DNA from: Crocinitomicaceae bacterium | GTDB lineage: Bacteria; Bacteroidota; Bacteroidia; Flavobacteriales_D; Crocinitomicaceae | NCBI GenBank assembly: GCA_028689775.1 | Contig: JAQVCM010000007.1 | Coordinates: 1 to 64,000 of the forward strand | Length of the DNA: 64,000 nt | Direction: 5' to 3' | In this document: positions 15,893 to 24,589 of the stretch, piece after piece | Position numbering within the stretch: the first letter of the stretch is position 1 | Layout of the letters: each line of letters opens with the position of its first letter | Translations under genes and position numbers: made by a program | Notes under the pieces: model-generated | The model's input: the letters and a program-made list of their open reading frames with translations, nothing else | Databases searched by the model: none | What the model was told of the DNA's origin: nothing

Positions 15893-17215
15893 TTATTCGT
15901 CTTTCCAATTCAAACGGTCTGCTGGCGAGAATTGCCAAGGCGCACCGTTATTTTCAATGTTGGTATTCATACCAGCTAATTCACTTGGCATTTTGGATTC
16001 CTCCATTACCAAGAATCTTCTTAAGTCGACAATGATTGTCAAAGGGTCAATGTTTACCGGACAAGCATCCACGCATGCGTTGCAAGATGTGCAAGCCCAG
16101 ATTTCTTCTGCTGTAACGTAATCGCCATTCAAACTTTTACCATCGTCGTAGTCTTTTCCGTTTTTGCGTTTCCCGTCGGCATATTCTACCAAACGATCGC
16201 GCGTATCCATCATGATTTTTCGTGGAGAAAGTAATTTTCCAGTTGTATTTGCAGGACAAACATCCGTACAACGTCCACATTCAGTACATGTGTATGCGTC
16301 CAACAAACTTTTCCAAGTTAAATCCGTTACGTCTTTTGCTCCAAATCGCTGCGGAACTTCGTCTGTTGCAGGCGCAGCATACGGATCTGCATTTGGGTCC
16401 ATCATCAATTTAATCTCAGCAGTAACACTGTCGATGTTGTTGAATTGACCTTTTGGATTTAAATTAGAATACCACGTATTTGGGAATGCCAATAAAATGT
16501 GAAAGTGTTTCGAGTAAGGTAAGAAGTTTAAGAAACCGAATACCATTAGTATGTGTCCCCACCAACCAATTCGTTCGATGATGTGCAAAGTATCCAACGA
16601 CATGTTTCCAAAAAGCATAGGCCCTATCCAGCTACTCATTGCTAATCCTAGCGAACCTTCACCAGCCAAATGAGATTGACCTTGGTTGTACAAAACTTCA
16701 TCGGCTCCATTCATCATGAAGATGAAACAGATTAATGTAATTTCAGCAATTAGAATCAAATTAGCGTCTAATTTCGGCCAACCGTTTAATTCACTTTTTA
16801 CCAATCTTGGAACTTTCAATAAGTTTCTTCTCGCTAAAAACATAAACGTAGCGATGAATGCCAAAATAGATAAAATCTCAATGAAACTCAACATAAAGGT
16901 ATAGAAACCTCCTAATGCTGCGAAAAATGTTCTGTGATTTCCAGTTACACCATCCACAATGATTTCAATCAATTCAATTTGGGTGATTACAAATGCTGCA
17001 TATAACATCAAGTGTAAAATTGCAGGAATTGGACGTGCAAACATTTTCTTCTGACCAAGTGCAACCAAAGTCATCACTTTCCAACGTTCGGCTTTGCGAT
17101 CTGTTCGGTCTAAATCGCGACCAAGTAAGATGTTTGCGCGTACTTTGGATACATTCCAACCGAAGAAACCGAAACCTATTACGGTTAAAACAATGAAAAT
17201 TAGAATAGAGATCAT
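15893..17215 (-). CDS. Membrane-anchored dicluster ferredoxin, HdrC/NarI-like fusion
   Basis: The 440-aa protein joins an N-terminal membrane domain of about five helices (residues 1-250, including LHLMLYAAFVITQIELIEII) to two [4Fe-4S] motifs, CTECGRCTDVCP near 309 and CTSCNACVDACP near 374. This architecture matches the HdrE/HdrC-type fusion paired with CCG proteins in Bacteroidota. Histidines within helices (for example at LHLMLYAAF and GWWGHILMV) could hold heme b, allowing quinone chemistry. The probable role is electron transfer between the quinone pool and the CCG partner. It is 25 bp from the MlaD gene upstream. Physiological role is not known. Confidence 0.85.
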   Translation of the reverse strand: MISILIFIVLTVIGFGFFGWNVSKVRANILLGRDLDRTDRKAERWKVMTLVALGQKKMFARPIPAILHLMLYAAFVITQIELIEIIVDGVTGNHRTFFAALGGFYTFMLSFIEILSILAFIATFMFLARRNLLKVPRLVKSELNGWPKLDANLILIAEITLICFIFMMNGADEVLYNQGQSHLAGEGSLGLAMSSWIGPMLFGNMSLDTLHIIERIGWWGHILMVFGFLNFLPYSKHFHILLAFPNTWYSNLNPKGQFNNIDSVTAEIKLMMDPNADPYAAPATDEVPQRFGAKDVTDLTWKSLLDAYTCTECGRCTDVCPANTTGKLLSPRKIMMDTRDRLVEYADGKRKNGKDYDDGKSLNGDYVTAEEIWACTSCNACVDACPVNIDPLTIIVDLRRFLVMEESKMPSELAGMNTNIENNGAPWQFSPADRLNWKDE

Positions 17216-17240
17216 AGCGATGTATTTAGTTTAAAGTCAA

Positions 17241-18278
17241 TTAATTCTGTATGGTATCTAAAAGTTTTCTCAACTTTTTCTCATCCGATTTGTTCAATGG
17301 AACTCCTTTTGTTTTGGCACCCAATACTGAGAAATGGATGTATCTTTCAGGATGCAACTGCAAGTCGTTGACTAAGTTTTGCAATTCCTTATTGGTATTA
17401 ACCAATTCATCATACAATTTTTGGTCGTGAAGCAACATTCCCAACGTTCCTTTTCCTTCGCTTGCATCTTTCAGCATGGCATTCAAAGATTGAATTGTTT
17501 TTTGCGCATCTCCAACTACTGATTTAAAATCAGCCGTAACTAAATCGTCTGTGATCTTACGCGTATTCCCTAAAATCGCTGTAATCTCTTCGTTGCTTAA
17601 TTTAAGATTCGAAGTGATCTGATCCACATTGGCTAAAATTCGGTGCAATTGCAAACGTTCAGATTTTACCATGTCTTCAACCTCAAGGGCAACAGACCCA
17701 AAACGTTGAATTGCGATTTTAACTTCGCGCATACTTCCTTCCAAAGAAGAGTTAGCAGTTGTGTCCCAAAATGCAGAAACTGAACCGATGAAATCGTCCA
17801 CCGAACCCATCATTTTCTGGAGTTTTTGATTAATTGGTTCTACATACGATTTTACTTGTGAAATCAAGTCCACCGAAGATTCTCCTTGTATTTTATCTCC
17901 CGGTTTATAATATCCTTTTGAAACGTCAATTCCGGGTGTAATTACCATTCCTTTTGTAAAGAAATCCAATGCGCCAACTTCTATTCTAGATGTTTTTGCA
18001 ATCTTAAAATCATCCATCTGAATGTTGAATGAAATCATTACTCGTTTGTTGGAATCCGGCTCTTCGGTTAACTCTACTGTCAATACTTTTCCGATTGTAA
18101 CACCATTTACTACTACGGATGCTGCTGGTGTAACACCTGTAGAATTAGAGAAGTATGCATAATATACATCGTCTCCACCAAAAAAACTATTTCCTTTCAA
18201 AAAGTTGACACCTAGTACGAGTACCGCGATGGATACGATGGCTATTATGCCCATTTTTAACTCTTTGGAAAATCTCAT
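17241..18278 (-). CDS. MlaD/MCE-domain lipid transport protein
   Basis: The 345-aa protein has one N-terminal membrane anchor (MGIIAIVSIAVLVLGVNFL) and an MCE/MlaD beta-barrel domain at about 38-115, with SNSTGVTPAASVVVNGVTIG and KGMVITPGID. A long helical periplasmic region follows (130-310). MCE proteins form hexamers that shuttle phospholipids between inner and outer membranes. No MlaE or MlaF gene is adjacent, so the permease and ATPase must be elsewhere. It has its own -7 box at 18339-18346 and is followed in 25 bp by the Fe-S genes. Confidence 0.9.
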   Translation of the reverse strand: MRFSKELKMGIIAIVSIAVLVLGVNFLKGNSFFGGDDVYYAYFSNSTGVTPAASVVVNGVTIGKVLTVELTEEPDSNKRVMISFNIQMDDFKIAKTSRIEVGALDFFTKGMVITPGIDVSKGYYKPGDKIQGESSVDLISQVKSYVEPINQKLQKMMGSVDDFIGSVSAFWDTTANSSLEGSMREVKIAIQRFGSVALEVEDMVKSERLQLHRILANVDQITSNLKLSNEEITAILGNTRKITDDLVTADFKSVVGDAQKTIQSLNAMLKDASEGKGTLGMLLHDQKLYDELVNTNKELQNLVNDLQLHPERYIHFSVLGAKTKGVPLNKSDEKKLRKLLDTIQN

Positions 18279-18338
18279 TTAATAATATTTAAGCGTAAAT
18301 TGAAGGTTTTGAACAGTTGTTCTAAATTCTTTAAAGAC

Positions 18339-18346
18339 CAAAAATA
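18339..18346 (-). promoter_or_regulatory. -7 box of the MlaD / Fe-S operon
   Basis: The minus strand reads TATTTTTG, a perfect TAnnTTTG, about 60 nt before the mlaD ATG. The leader contains GAACAGTTGTTC (18311-18322), a small inverted repeat with 5-bp arms. Confidence 0.5.
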
Positions 18347-18397
18347 AGCAATTACTTCAAAACCGTGGTTTGAAAAATCACAAACATTTATAAAATC

Positions 18398-19585
18398 TTA
18401 CTTTGTTAACTGAATTGCATGATCGATGCTGATTCTTTCTCCGTTTTGAAAAGCAACAACAAAAGCATACGGAAATCCTTTTTCGCGCATTTGATTTTTA
18501 AACTCGTTGGCACTTTTGAAATCATTTTCAAAGATTCCAGCCGTGTATTTATAGAGTCCATCTTGACTGTATTCCCAAATGTTTAAACCTCTAAATCGAT
18601 CTACGTTCGGTTGCAGTTTCTTAGCAGAAGTTTCGATTTGTACTCGAAATAAGACACTGTTTGGATTGAAAGAAGCAGTTCCATCTTTTGGATTTTTATC
18701 AGCTTCAACTTCGTGGTTGTCCGTATGGATTCCTTTCATGGTATCAACACCTTCCAACTCATTTTTGTATTTCTGAAAAGCAACAAACATCGCATTCGCC
18801 ATTTTGGTTTGCGAAGCGGTATCTCTCAAAAACTTCTCTTCGTCCGGATTGGTTAAAAAACCAGTTTCAATTAATACGGAAGGCATCGTTGTTTTGTATA
18901 AAACCAAGAATCCTGCTTGTTTCACTCCTCGATCATAGCGACCTAATCCCTTGAGTTCTGCTTGAACTTTAGAAGCGAAATTGATAGACTGATCTAAGTA
19001 AATTGCCAATTGTAATTGACGTGCGATAATTGCGTCTGGACTTAAATCAAAGTCTTTGTATTTTTCTCCTCCATCTGATTCGAGGTAAATCGTACTGTTT
19101 TCTCGTTCTGCAATTTTCTCTTGTGCGCTTGTTCTATGCAAACCCAACACGTATGTTTCAGCGCCAAAAGCACTTGAAGAAGCGGCGTTGGCGTGGATGC
19201 AAATGAATAAATCTGATTTGTTTTTATTGGCAATTTTGGCTCGTTCATCCAGTTCTACAAACACATCTTTGTCCCGGGTATAAACTACTTTGATGTTTGG
19301 ATACGTACTTTTTATTTTTTCACCTAATTTGAGCGCCATGTTCAAACAAACGGTTTTTTCGTTGGATGAAGCTCCTAAACATCCTGGGTCTTTTCCTCCG
19401 TGACCCGCATCGATACAAACGGTTCGAATTGTTTGTGCGTTTAATTCGTCTTTTTGTGCGTGAACATTTAAGGAGATGAAAAATAACGAAATCCATAAAA
19501 GGAATTGTAATTTTCCAAAGACTGTTTTTTTGCTCTCAAGAGTATTATCGGCGGATATTTTATAGCTTTGCATTCGAATTGTCAT
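18398..19585 (-). CDS. N-acetylmuramoyl-L-alanine amidase (Amidase_3) with SPOR-like tail
   Basis: The 395-aa enzyme cleaves the amide between muramic acid and peptide in peptidoglycan, normally in daughter-cell separation. An N-terminal signal or anchor (LQFLLWISLFFISLNVHAQ) precedes the Amidase_3 domain with its zinc ligands: DAGHGGKDPG (His), the glutamate after GGEKY, CIHANAASS (His) and ETGFLTN (catalytic Glu). The C-terminal 90 residues (VLFRVQIETSAKKL to the end) look like a SPOR-type septal-glycan domain. ATGs occur at 19585 and 19573; either starts within a region that also holds the promoter of divergent lptD. Confidence 0.92.
   Translation of the reverse strand: MTIRMQSYKISADNTLESKKTVFGKLQFLLWISLFFISLNVHAQKDELNAQTIRTVCIDAGHGGKDPGCLGASSNEKTVCLNMALKLGEKIKSTYPNIKVVYTRDKDVFVELDERAKIANKNKSDLFICIHANAASSSAFGAETYVLGLHRTSAQEKIAERENSTIYLESDGGEKYKDFDLSPDAIIARQLQLAIYLDQSINFASKVQAELKGLGRYDRGVKQAGFLVLYKTTMPSVLIETGFLTNPDEEKFLRDTASQTKMANAMFVAFQKYKNELEGVDTMKGIHTDNHEVEADKNPKDGTASFNPNSVLFRVQIETSAKKLQPNVDRFRGLNIWEYSQDGLYKYTAGIFENDFKSANEFKNQMREKGFPYAFVVAFQNGERISIDHAIQLTK
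19563..19570 (+). promoter_or_regulatory. -7 box of lptD, inside the amidase 5' end
   Basis: TAGCTTTG is a perfect TAnnTTTG. Transcription would start near 19576, which excludes the in-frame TTG at 19568 as lptD start and favours the TTG at 19625. The box lies within the first codons of the divergent amidase gene. Confidence 0.5.
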
Positions 19586-19605
19586 ACGTTATATTGCTTT
19601 CGTTA

Positions 19606-19613
19606 CAAAAATA
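19606..19613 (-). promoter_or_regulatory. -7 box of the amidase gene
   Basis: The minus strand reads TATTTTTG. A TTTG lies 16 bp upstream (19633-19630), shorter than the usual 19. Transcription would start near 19600, so this transcript and the lptD transcript overlap by roughly 20 nt at their 5' ends. Confidence 0.5.
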
Positions 19614-19624
19614 GTGTTATTTCA

Positions 19625-22165
19625 TTGTCCAAAAACCATTCTATATATCATTTTATCTTCGTTGCATTGTTCATAATGTTTGTGAATGAAACTGCTTTTG
19701 GACAAAACACGCTCAAAAAAGACACTATTTTCACCTTTGATGAATCTTTTAAGACCACTGCCAAGTTTAATGCCACAGATTCCTTATTCAATGATTTGAA
19801 AAATAATCAAATCCATCTTTTTGGAAATGCGAACCTCGAATACGAGGATACCAAGCTTACTGCGGACTTCATCCTGATTGATTTCAACAAAAACGAGGTT
19901 TTGGCCACGTATTCCTTAGACAAGGATAGCAATCGAGTAGGTTTGCCGAAGATGATTCAAAATGGGGAGGAAGTTGATGCCGCAAAAATTCGGGTAAATT
20001 TTCAAACTAAGAAAGCATACATTCACGAAGTTCGGATCAAGCAAGATGAAATGTATTTGCACATGGCGGTTGCGAAAAGGCAAGAAAACGAGCAAATTCA
20101 TTTCAAGCAAGGGAAATTTACAACCTGTGATTTAGATCAACCACATTACCATTTTCAATTGAGTAGAGCGGTTTTGATTCCAGAAAAAAGAATTGTATCA
20201 GGACCGATGAACCTCTGGATTCAAGGTGTTCCAACACCACTGGGATTGCCTTTTATGTTCATTCCTCAGAAAAAACCACAAGAAAGAACGCACGGAATCT
20301 TAATTCCTCGAATTGTTCCGCAATCTCAATTTGGGATGGGACTTCAAGATTTAGGGTATTACATTCCAATCAATGATAGTTTGCACACCACGTTTTTGGG
20401 AAGTTTATACTCGAGAGGAACTTGGGGACTTGGAAACAAAACGAGTTATAAAATAAAGTATAAGTTTCAAGGTGATTTTAATGTTGATTTTCAACAGTTC
20501 AAAGCGCCATTTCCGCAGTATTCAAAAAACAATAAGCTTTCTATTGTTTGGGTTCATACGCAAGACCCAAAAGCAAATCCTTTGTGGAACTTTTCTTCCA
20601 ACGTTAATTTCATATCAGACAATAGGTCGAAGAATAACTTAGATCCTTTGAATACAAACTATTTTTCCAACAGTTTTAATTCGGATATCAATGTGATCAG
20701 AAATTTTCCTGGAAAACCAATTACAATGGGTTTGAAAACTTCGATGAGACAAAATTCACAGTCTAAAAACTTTACCTTTGTGGCACCGATTTTCACGACC
20801 AACGTCACGCGTTTTTATCCTTTGAAAGGTCTTCGAAAAAATAAAATTGGATCCGATAAATGGTACGAGCAAATTGGAATGAGTTATAATTTGGAGGCTC
20901 AAAATAGTGCGACTTTCCAAGATAGTTTGTTTAAAAATAAAGCGTACGACCAAATCATGAAGAAATTCCAAAATGGAGTTTTGCATCGTGCAACCCTTCA
21001 AACTACCTTGAGTTTGTTTAAGAATACTTGGAAATTAACACCTTCTGTAAACTATTCAAATGGGATGAATTTCCAGCAAACGCGGAAGTCAATTGTGAAT
21101 AATGCGTTGATTACTGACACGTTACAACAATTTGGGATGAGTCAAAGTTTGTCCTTAAACGCTCAAATGACCACCGTTATATACAGTTATTATAAGTTTG
21201 TTGGAAAAAGAAAACCCTTGGTGAGACACATTTTAACGCCGAGTTTTGGATATCGTTATGTGCCAGCTTTGAACGGAAAAATGAGTTATGTGAACACGGA
21301 TAACACCCAAACGGTTTATTCTGCCTTTGAAAACAGTTTGTACCGCGAAGGAACGTTTAACAATCAATCGATCCTTACTTTTGGATTCAACAATACCTTT
21401 GAAATGAAACGAAAGTCTGCTAAAGATTCGATCACGGGTTTCAAAAAAACGAGGTTAATTGACGCACTTTCATTCACAGGGAATTACGATTTGATTCGAG
21501 ATTCCATGAAACTTTCAAACATTGGAGTGGATTTGAGAATCAGTCCAGTAGATTTCTTCAATTTTGTCGCCTCTGGAAGTTTTAGTCCGTATGCATGGAA
21601 CGATTCTACAGGAAGATCTATCAAGGATTACGCCTTGCAAACCGATGGAACTTTAGGTCGTTTTGTCAACGTAACCTTCAACAGTAGTTTTACAATTGCT
21701 CCTAAAAAGAGCCGTCAGAAGGTACAAGAAAATAAAGATATTTTCAACAACAATTGGAATGCTGATTTTCAATATTATGCCTTGCATCCAGAAACTTTCG
21801 TCGATTTTGATATTCCGTGGAAAGCAAGTTTGGGGCACGTTTACGGAATCAGTGCCAATCAAAATAAAAACACCTTAACGCCTGATGGTCAAAGAGATTA
21901 CTTGCAAACCCATACGCTTTCTTTCAATGGTGACGTTAGTTTTACCAAACGGTGGAAATTAGTTGCCGACATGTATTTTGACCTCAAAACCAAGGAGGTT
22001 GTGAATACTCGCTTCAATTTTACGCGGAATATGCACTGCTGGAATTTGGCTTTTTATTGGACACCAATCGGAGGAAATAAAAGTTTCTTGTTTAGCATCG
22101 CATCCACTTCTAATTTATTCAAAGATGCGAAGTTAGATTTAAGAAAACCACCAGAATTATTTTAA
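19625..22165 (+). CDS. lptD: LptD-like LPS assembly outer-membrane protein
   Basis: The product is a large outer-membrane beta-barrel with a periplasmic OstA/LptA-like jellyroll. It inserts lipopolysaccharide in the outer leaflet. With the TTG start at 19625 the protein is 846 aa and begins with a normal signal peptide (SIYHFIFVALFIMFVNETAF, cut near GQ). The jellyroll segment spans about 60-170 (LFGNANLEYEDTKLTADFIL), then comes the barrel with the family block GLPFMFIPQKKPQERTHGIL near 222. It ends in LDLRKPPELF rather than the usual terminal aromatic pattern but with F last. The next ATG (19676) would destroy the signal peptide. It is followed by a repeat array. Confidence 0.9.
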   Translation: MSKNHSIYHFIFVALFIMFVNETAFGQNTLKKDTIFTFDESFKTTAKFNATDSLFNDLKNNQIHLFGNANLEYEDTKLTADFILIDFNKNEVLATYSLDKDSNRVGLPKMIQNGEEVDAAKIRVNFQTKKAYIHEVRIKQDEMYLHMAVAKRQENEQIHFKQGKFTTCDLDQPHYHFQLSRAVLIPEKRIVSGPMNLWIQGVPTPLGLPFMFIPQKKPQERTHGILIPRIVPQSQFGMGLQDLGYYIPINDSLHTTFLGSLYSRGTWGLGNKTSYKIKYKFQGDFNVDFQQFKAPFPQYSKNNKLSIVWVHTQDPKANPLWNFSSNVNFISDNRSKNNLDPLNTNYFSNSFNSDINVIRNFPGKPITMGLKTSMRQNSQSKNFTFVAPIFTTNVTRFYPLKGLRKNKIGSDKWYEQIGMSYNLEAQNSATFQDSLFKNKAYDQIMKKFQNGVLHRATLQTTLSLFKNTWKLTPSVNYSNGMNFQQTRKSIVNNALITDTLQQFGMSQSLSLNAQMTTVIYSYYKFVGKRKPLVRHILTPSFGYRYVPALNGKMSYVNTDNTQTVYSAFENSLYREGTFNNQSILTFGFNNTFEMKRKSAKDSITGFKKTRLIDALSFTGNYDLIRDSMKLSNIGVDLRISPVDFFNFVASGSFSPYAWNDSTGRSIKDYALQTDGTLGRFVNVTFNSSFTIAPKKSRQKVQENKDIFNNNWNADFQYYALHPETFVDFDIPWKASLGHVYGISANQNKNTLTPDGQRDYLQTHTLSFNGDVSFTKRWKLVADMYFDLKTKEVVNTRFNFTRNMHCWNLAFYWTPIGGNKSFLFSIASTSNLFKDAKLDLRKPPELF

Positions 22166-22198
22166 GAGCTAAATTGTTTACTTAAAAGAGTAGAGATT

Positions 22199-22911
22199 GC
22201 AACAAACTGATCAATTGGAATGGGCCTTTAGCCCATTCAATAGGGAAATTACAGTCACAATCCGGCTTTAGCCAAAATAGCTACCCAATTTATTTGCAAT
22301 CAAAAAATTCTCCTTCAAAGCAAAAAGATTCCTCCAGCATCGAAACTGAAAAAGTTGCAACAAACTGATCAATTGGAATGGGTCTTTAGCCCATTCAATA
22401 GGGAAATTGCAATCACAATTCGGCTTTAGCCAAAAGAGTTATCCAATCTATTTGCAATCAAAAAATTCTCCTTCACCGCAAAAAGATTCCTCCAGCATCG
22501 AAACTGAAAAAGTTGCAACAAACTGATCAATTGGAATGGGCCTTTAGCCCATTCAATAGTGAAATTGCAATCACAATTCGGCTTTAGCCAAAATAGCTCT
22601 CCAATTTATTTGCAATCAAAAAATTCTCCTTCACCGCAAAAAGATTCCTCCACCATCGAAACTGAAAAAGTTGCAACAAACTGATCAATTGGAATGGGTC
22701 TTTAGCCCATTCAATAGGATAATTACAGTCACAATTCGGCTTTAGCCAAAATAGCTACCCAATTTATTTGCAATTAAAAAATTCTCCTTCACCGCAAAAA
22801 GATTCCTCCAGAATCGAAACTGAAAAAATTGCAACAAACAAATCAATTGGAATGGGTCTTTAGCCCATTCAATTAAAAAATTGGAAAGATAATCCGGCTT
22901 TAGCCAAACCA
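22199..22911. repeat. Tandem array of a 158-bp unit, about 4.5 copies
   Basis: Copies start at 22199, 22357, 22515, 22673 and 22831, an exact 158-bp period; the last is partial. Each unit contains two stem-loop cores: AATGGGCCTTTAGCCCATT and GGCTTTAGCC, separated by about 40 bp. Copies 1 and 3 carry GGGCCTTTAGCCC and copies 2, 4 and 5 carry GGGTCTTTAGCCC, which suggests duplication of a two-unit block. No frame crosses the array. Short hairpins of the type GGGCTAAAGCCC are, from memory, a dispersed feature of Bacteroidota intergenic DNA. The array lies between lptD and mscL. Confidence 0.95.
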
Positions 22912-22929
22912 GCGATAATTTTATTCTTG

Positions 22930-22978
22930 AAAATAGATTTTAATAGGCTGAATATTTTCATAAAATCTATTTTTTATT
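22930..22978. terminator. 13-bp perfect hairpin before mscL
   Basis: AAAATAGATTTTA (22930-22942) pairs perfectly with TAAAATCTATTTT (22961-22973) across 18 nt, followed by Ts. It ends 24 nt before the mscL ATG. It can terminate lptD transcripts, or, if mscL starts upstream, act as a leader hairpin or attenuator. Confidence 0.65.
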
Positions 22979-23001
22979 TAGATTAGCAAAAAAAGAAAAT
23001 T

Positions 23002-23409
23002 ATGTTAGAAGAATTTAAGAAGTTTATCATGCGAGGCAACGTCATTGATCTGGCAGTTGCGGTCGTAATTGGAGCAGCGTTTACGGCGATCGTTAACTCG
23101 CTGGTTGCAGATATCATTACACCAGCTCTTCTGAGTCCAGTAATGGAATTGTTAGATGTGAAAGAATTAGAAAACGTGATGTGGCACAACATCAAGTACG
23201 GAAAATTCTTAGCGTCGATTATCAATTTCGTGATTGTAGGTTTTGTATTGTTTATGATCATTCGTACCATGAACAAAGTACAAGAACGCATGGATAAGAA
23301 AAAAGCAGTTGAAGCTGCTGCGGAGCCAGTGGTGGTAGTGGAGCCAGTTCTTACAAAAGAAGAAGTTTTACTAAGTGAAATTAGAGATTTATTGAAAGAG
23401 AAAAAATAA
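23002..23409 (+). CDS. mscL: Large-conductance mechanosensitive channel MscL
   Basis: The 135-aa protein is a pentameric inner-membrane pore that opens under osmotic downshock. It has the family N-terminus FKKFIMRGNVIDLAVAVVIG with the first helix, the Pro-containing periplasmic entry DIITPALL, the second helix SIINFVIVGFVLFMIIRTMN, and a C-terminal bundle helix (EVLLSEIRDLLKEKK). Between the second helix and the bundle is an Ala/Val/Glu-rich linker (EAAAEPVVVVEPVL) longer than in E. coli. It is monocistronic and ends in a strong terminator. Confidence 0.98.
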   Translation: MLEEFKKFIMRGNVIDLAVAVVIGAAFTAIVNSLVADIITPALLSPVMELLDVKELENVMWHNIKYGKFLASIINFVIVGFVLFMIIRTMNKVQERMDKKKAVEAAAEPVVVVEPVLTKEEVLLSEIRDLLKEKK

Positions 23410-23541
23410 TTCAACAATCCACTTTCCAATAAATGTTAAAAATGAAGCCCTTAGGCTTAATTTTTCTAATTTCAACCAACGAAATCGACGTTAAAAACGT
23501 CTACTCATTAAGTTAAATATAGTTATTTATTGAAATTCATT

Positions 23542-23578
23542 AAAATCCGTTTCTTTGACCAAGGGAACGGATTTTTTT
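23542..23578 (+). terminator. Intrinsic terminator downstream of mscL
   Basis: AAAATCCGTT (23542-23551) pairs with AACGGATTTT, with further inner pairs including two G-T, and is followed by a T-run. Confidence 0.8.
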
Positions 23579-23668
23579 AGGGGCTTATATCTGCAATTTT
23601 TTTGCACGTACATCGGATCTGTTTTATGTAAAAATCGATGCGAGCGCTATAATAATTAAAGGAAATGC

Positions 23669-24589
23669 CTATCTCATTTTCTGACGTTTCAGCAAGTATT
23701 TCAGCAATACGGCGTCGTAACCCTCAGCAATATCTGCCGGCATAAAATCGATGCGATAATTGGCGCATTTCAGTTTCATTTGTTCAAAATAGGCTTCTAC
23801 TGCAGTTTTGTATTTTTCTTTGAAAGCGGCAGGTTGAATTTTCATCCGTTCACCAGTTTCCATATCTACCAAGGTGTAAGGGCGATTATCCAATTCAAAA
23901 TCAACTTCTGTTTTCTTGTCGATGACGTGAAAAACAATGACTTCGTGTTTGTTGTGCTTCAGATGCTGAAGTGCTTGAAAAAATTCTGTTTCTTTATCCG
24001 GATTATCCAATAAATCAGTAAAAATAACCACCAAACTTCGCTTGTGACTCAATTCTGCAATGTCGTGCAATGCCTGAATGGAATTGGTGTTTTTCTTCTC
24101 GTCGCTGGAATAAGCTTTCAATTGTTTTTCCAGTTCGCTGTATAAATAACGGTGGTGAACAGTCGATGATTTTGCCTGCGTGTGTAAATCAAGTTGATCG
24201 GTAAAGAGCGATATGCCAACTGCATCGCGTTGACGTTTGAGTAATTCGATAATCGAAGCTGCTGAATAAATCGAAAATTCTAATTTATTCAAGTCTTTGT
24301 TTTGGGGAAACAGCATCGAACTTGAGCAATCAATGACAATCTGACATCTCAAATTGGTTTCTTCCTCGTACTTCTTGGTGAATAATTTATCCGTTCGAGC
24401 AGCTAATTTCCAATCGATGTGTCGCGTAGATTCTCCTGGATTGTGCAAACGATGTTCTGCAAATTCCACCGAAAATCCGTGAAATGGACTTTTATGTAAA
24501 CCCGTAATAAATCCCTCAACTACTTGTTTGGCCAAGAATTCCAGGTTTCCAAAGTTGGCAAGTTTAAGACGGTCGATTTGTTTGCGCAT
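23669..24589 (-). CDS. DUF58 / von Willebrand A-like protein
   Basis: The 306-aa cytoplasmic protein has the DUF58 hallmark ESTRHIDWKLAARTDKLF near 55-72 and an overlapping vWA fold with MIDAS-like DCSSSM near 90. In Bacteroidota such proteins commonly sit beside a MoxR AAA ATPase and Bat proteins; here neither neighbour is present. The family is thought to assist assembly or metal loading of partner complexes, but the substrate is unknown. It is transcribed alone on the minus strand. Confidence 0.88.
   Translation of the reverse strand: MRKQIDRLKLANFGNLEFLAKQVVEGFITGLHKSPFHGFSVEFAEHRLHNPGESTRHIDWKLAARTDKLFTKKYEEETNLRCQIVIDCSSSMLFPQNKDLNKLEFSIYSAASIIELLKRQRDAVGISLFTDQLDLHTQAKSSTVHHRYLYSELEKQLKAYSSDEKKNTNSIQALHDIAELSHKRSLVVIFTDLLDNPDKETEFFQALQHLKHNKHEVIVFHVIDKKTEVDFELDNRPYTLVDMETGERMKIQPAAFKEKYKTAVEAYFEQMKLKCANYRIDFMPADIAEGYDAVLLKYLLKRQKMR

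Noticed and set aside
19568-19624. N-terminal extension of LptD from TTG 19568
   Set aside because: It overlaps the -7 box and adds Cys-rich residues ahead of the signal peptide.
22199-22911. CRISPR array or insertion sequence
   Set aside because: The 158-bp unit is continuous and near-identical, has no spacers and encodes no transposase.
22983-23429. 148-aa minus-strand frame over mscL
   Set aside because: It is antisense to a clear MscL gene and has Ser/Thr/Ala-rich composition with no family.
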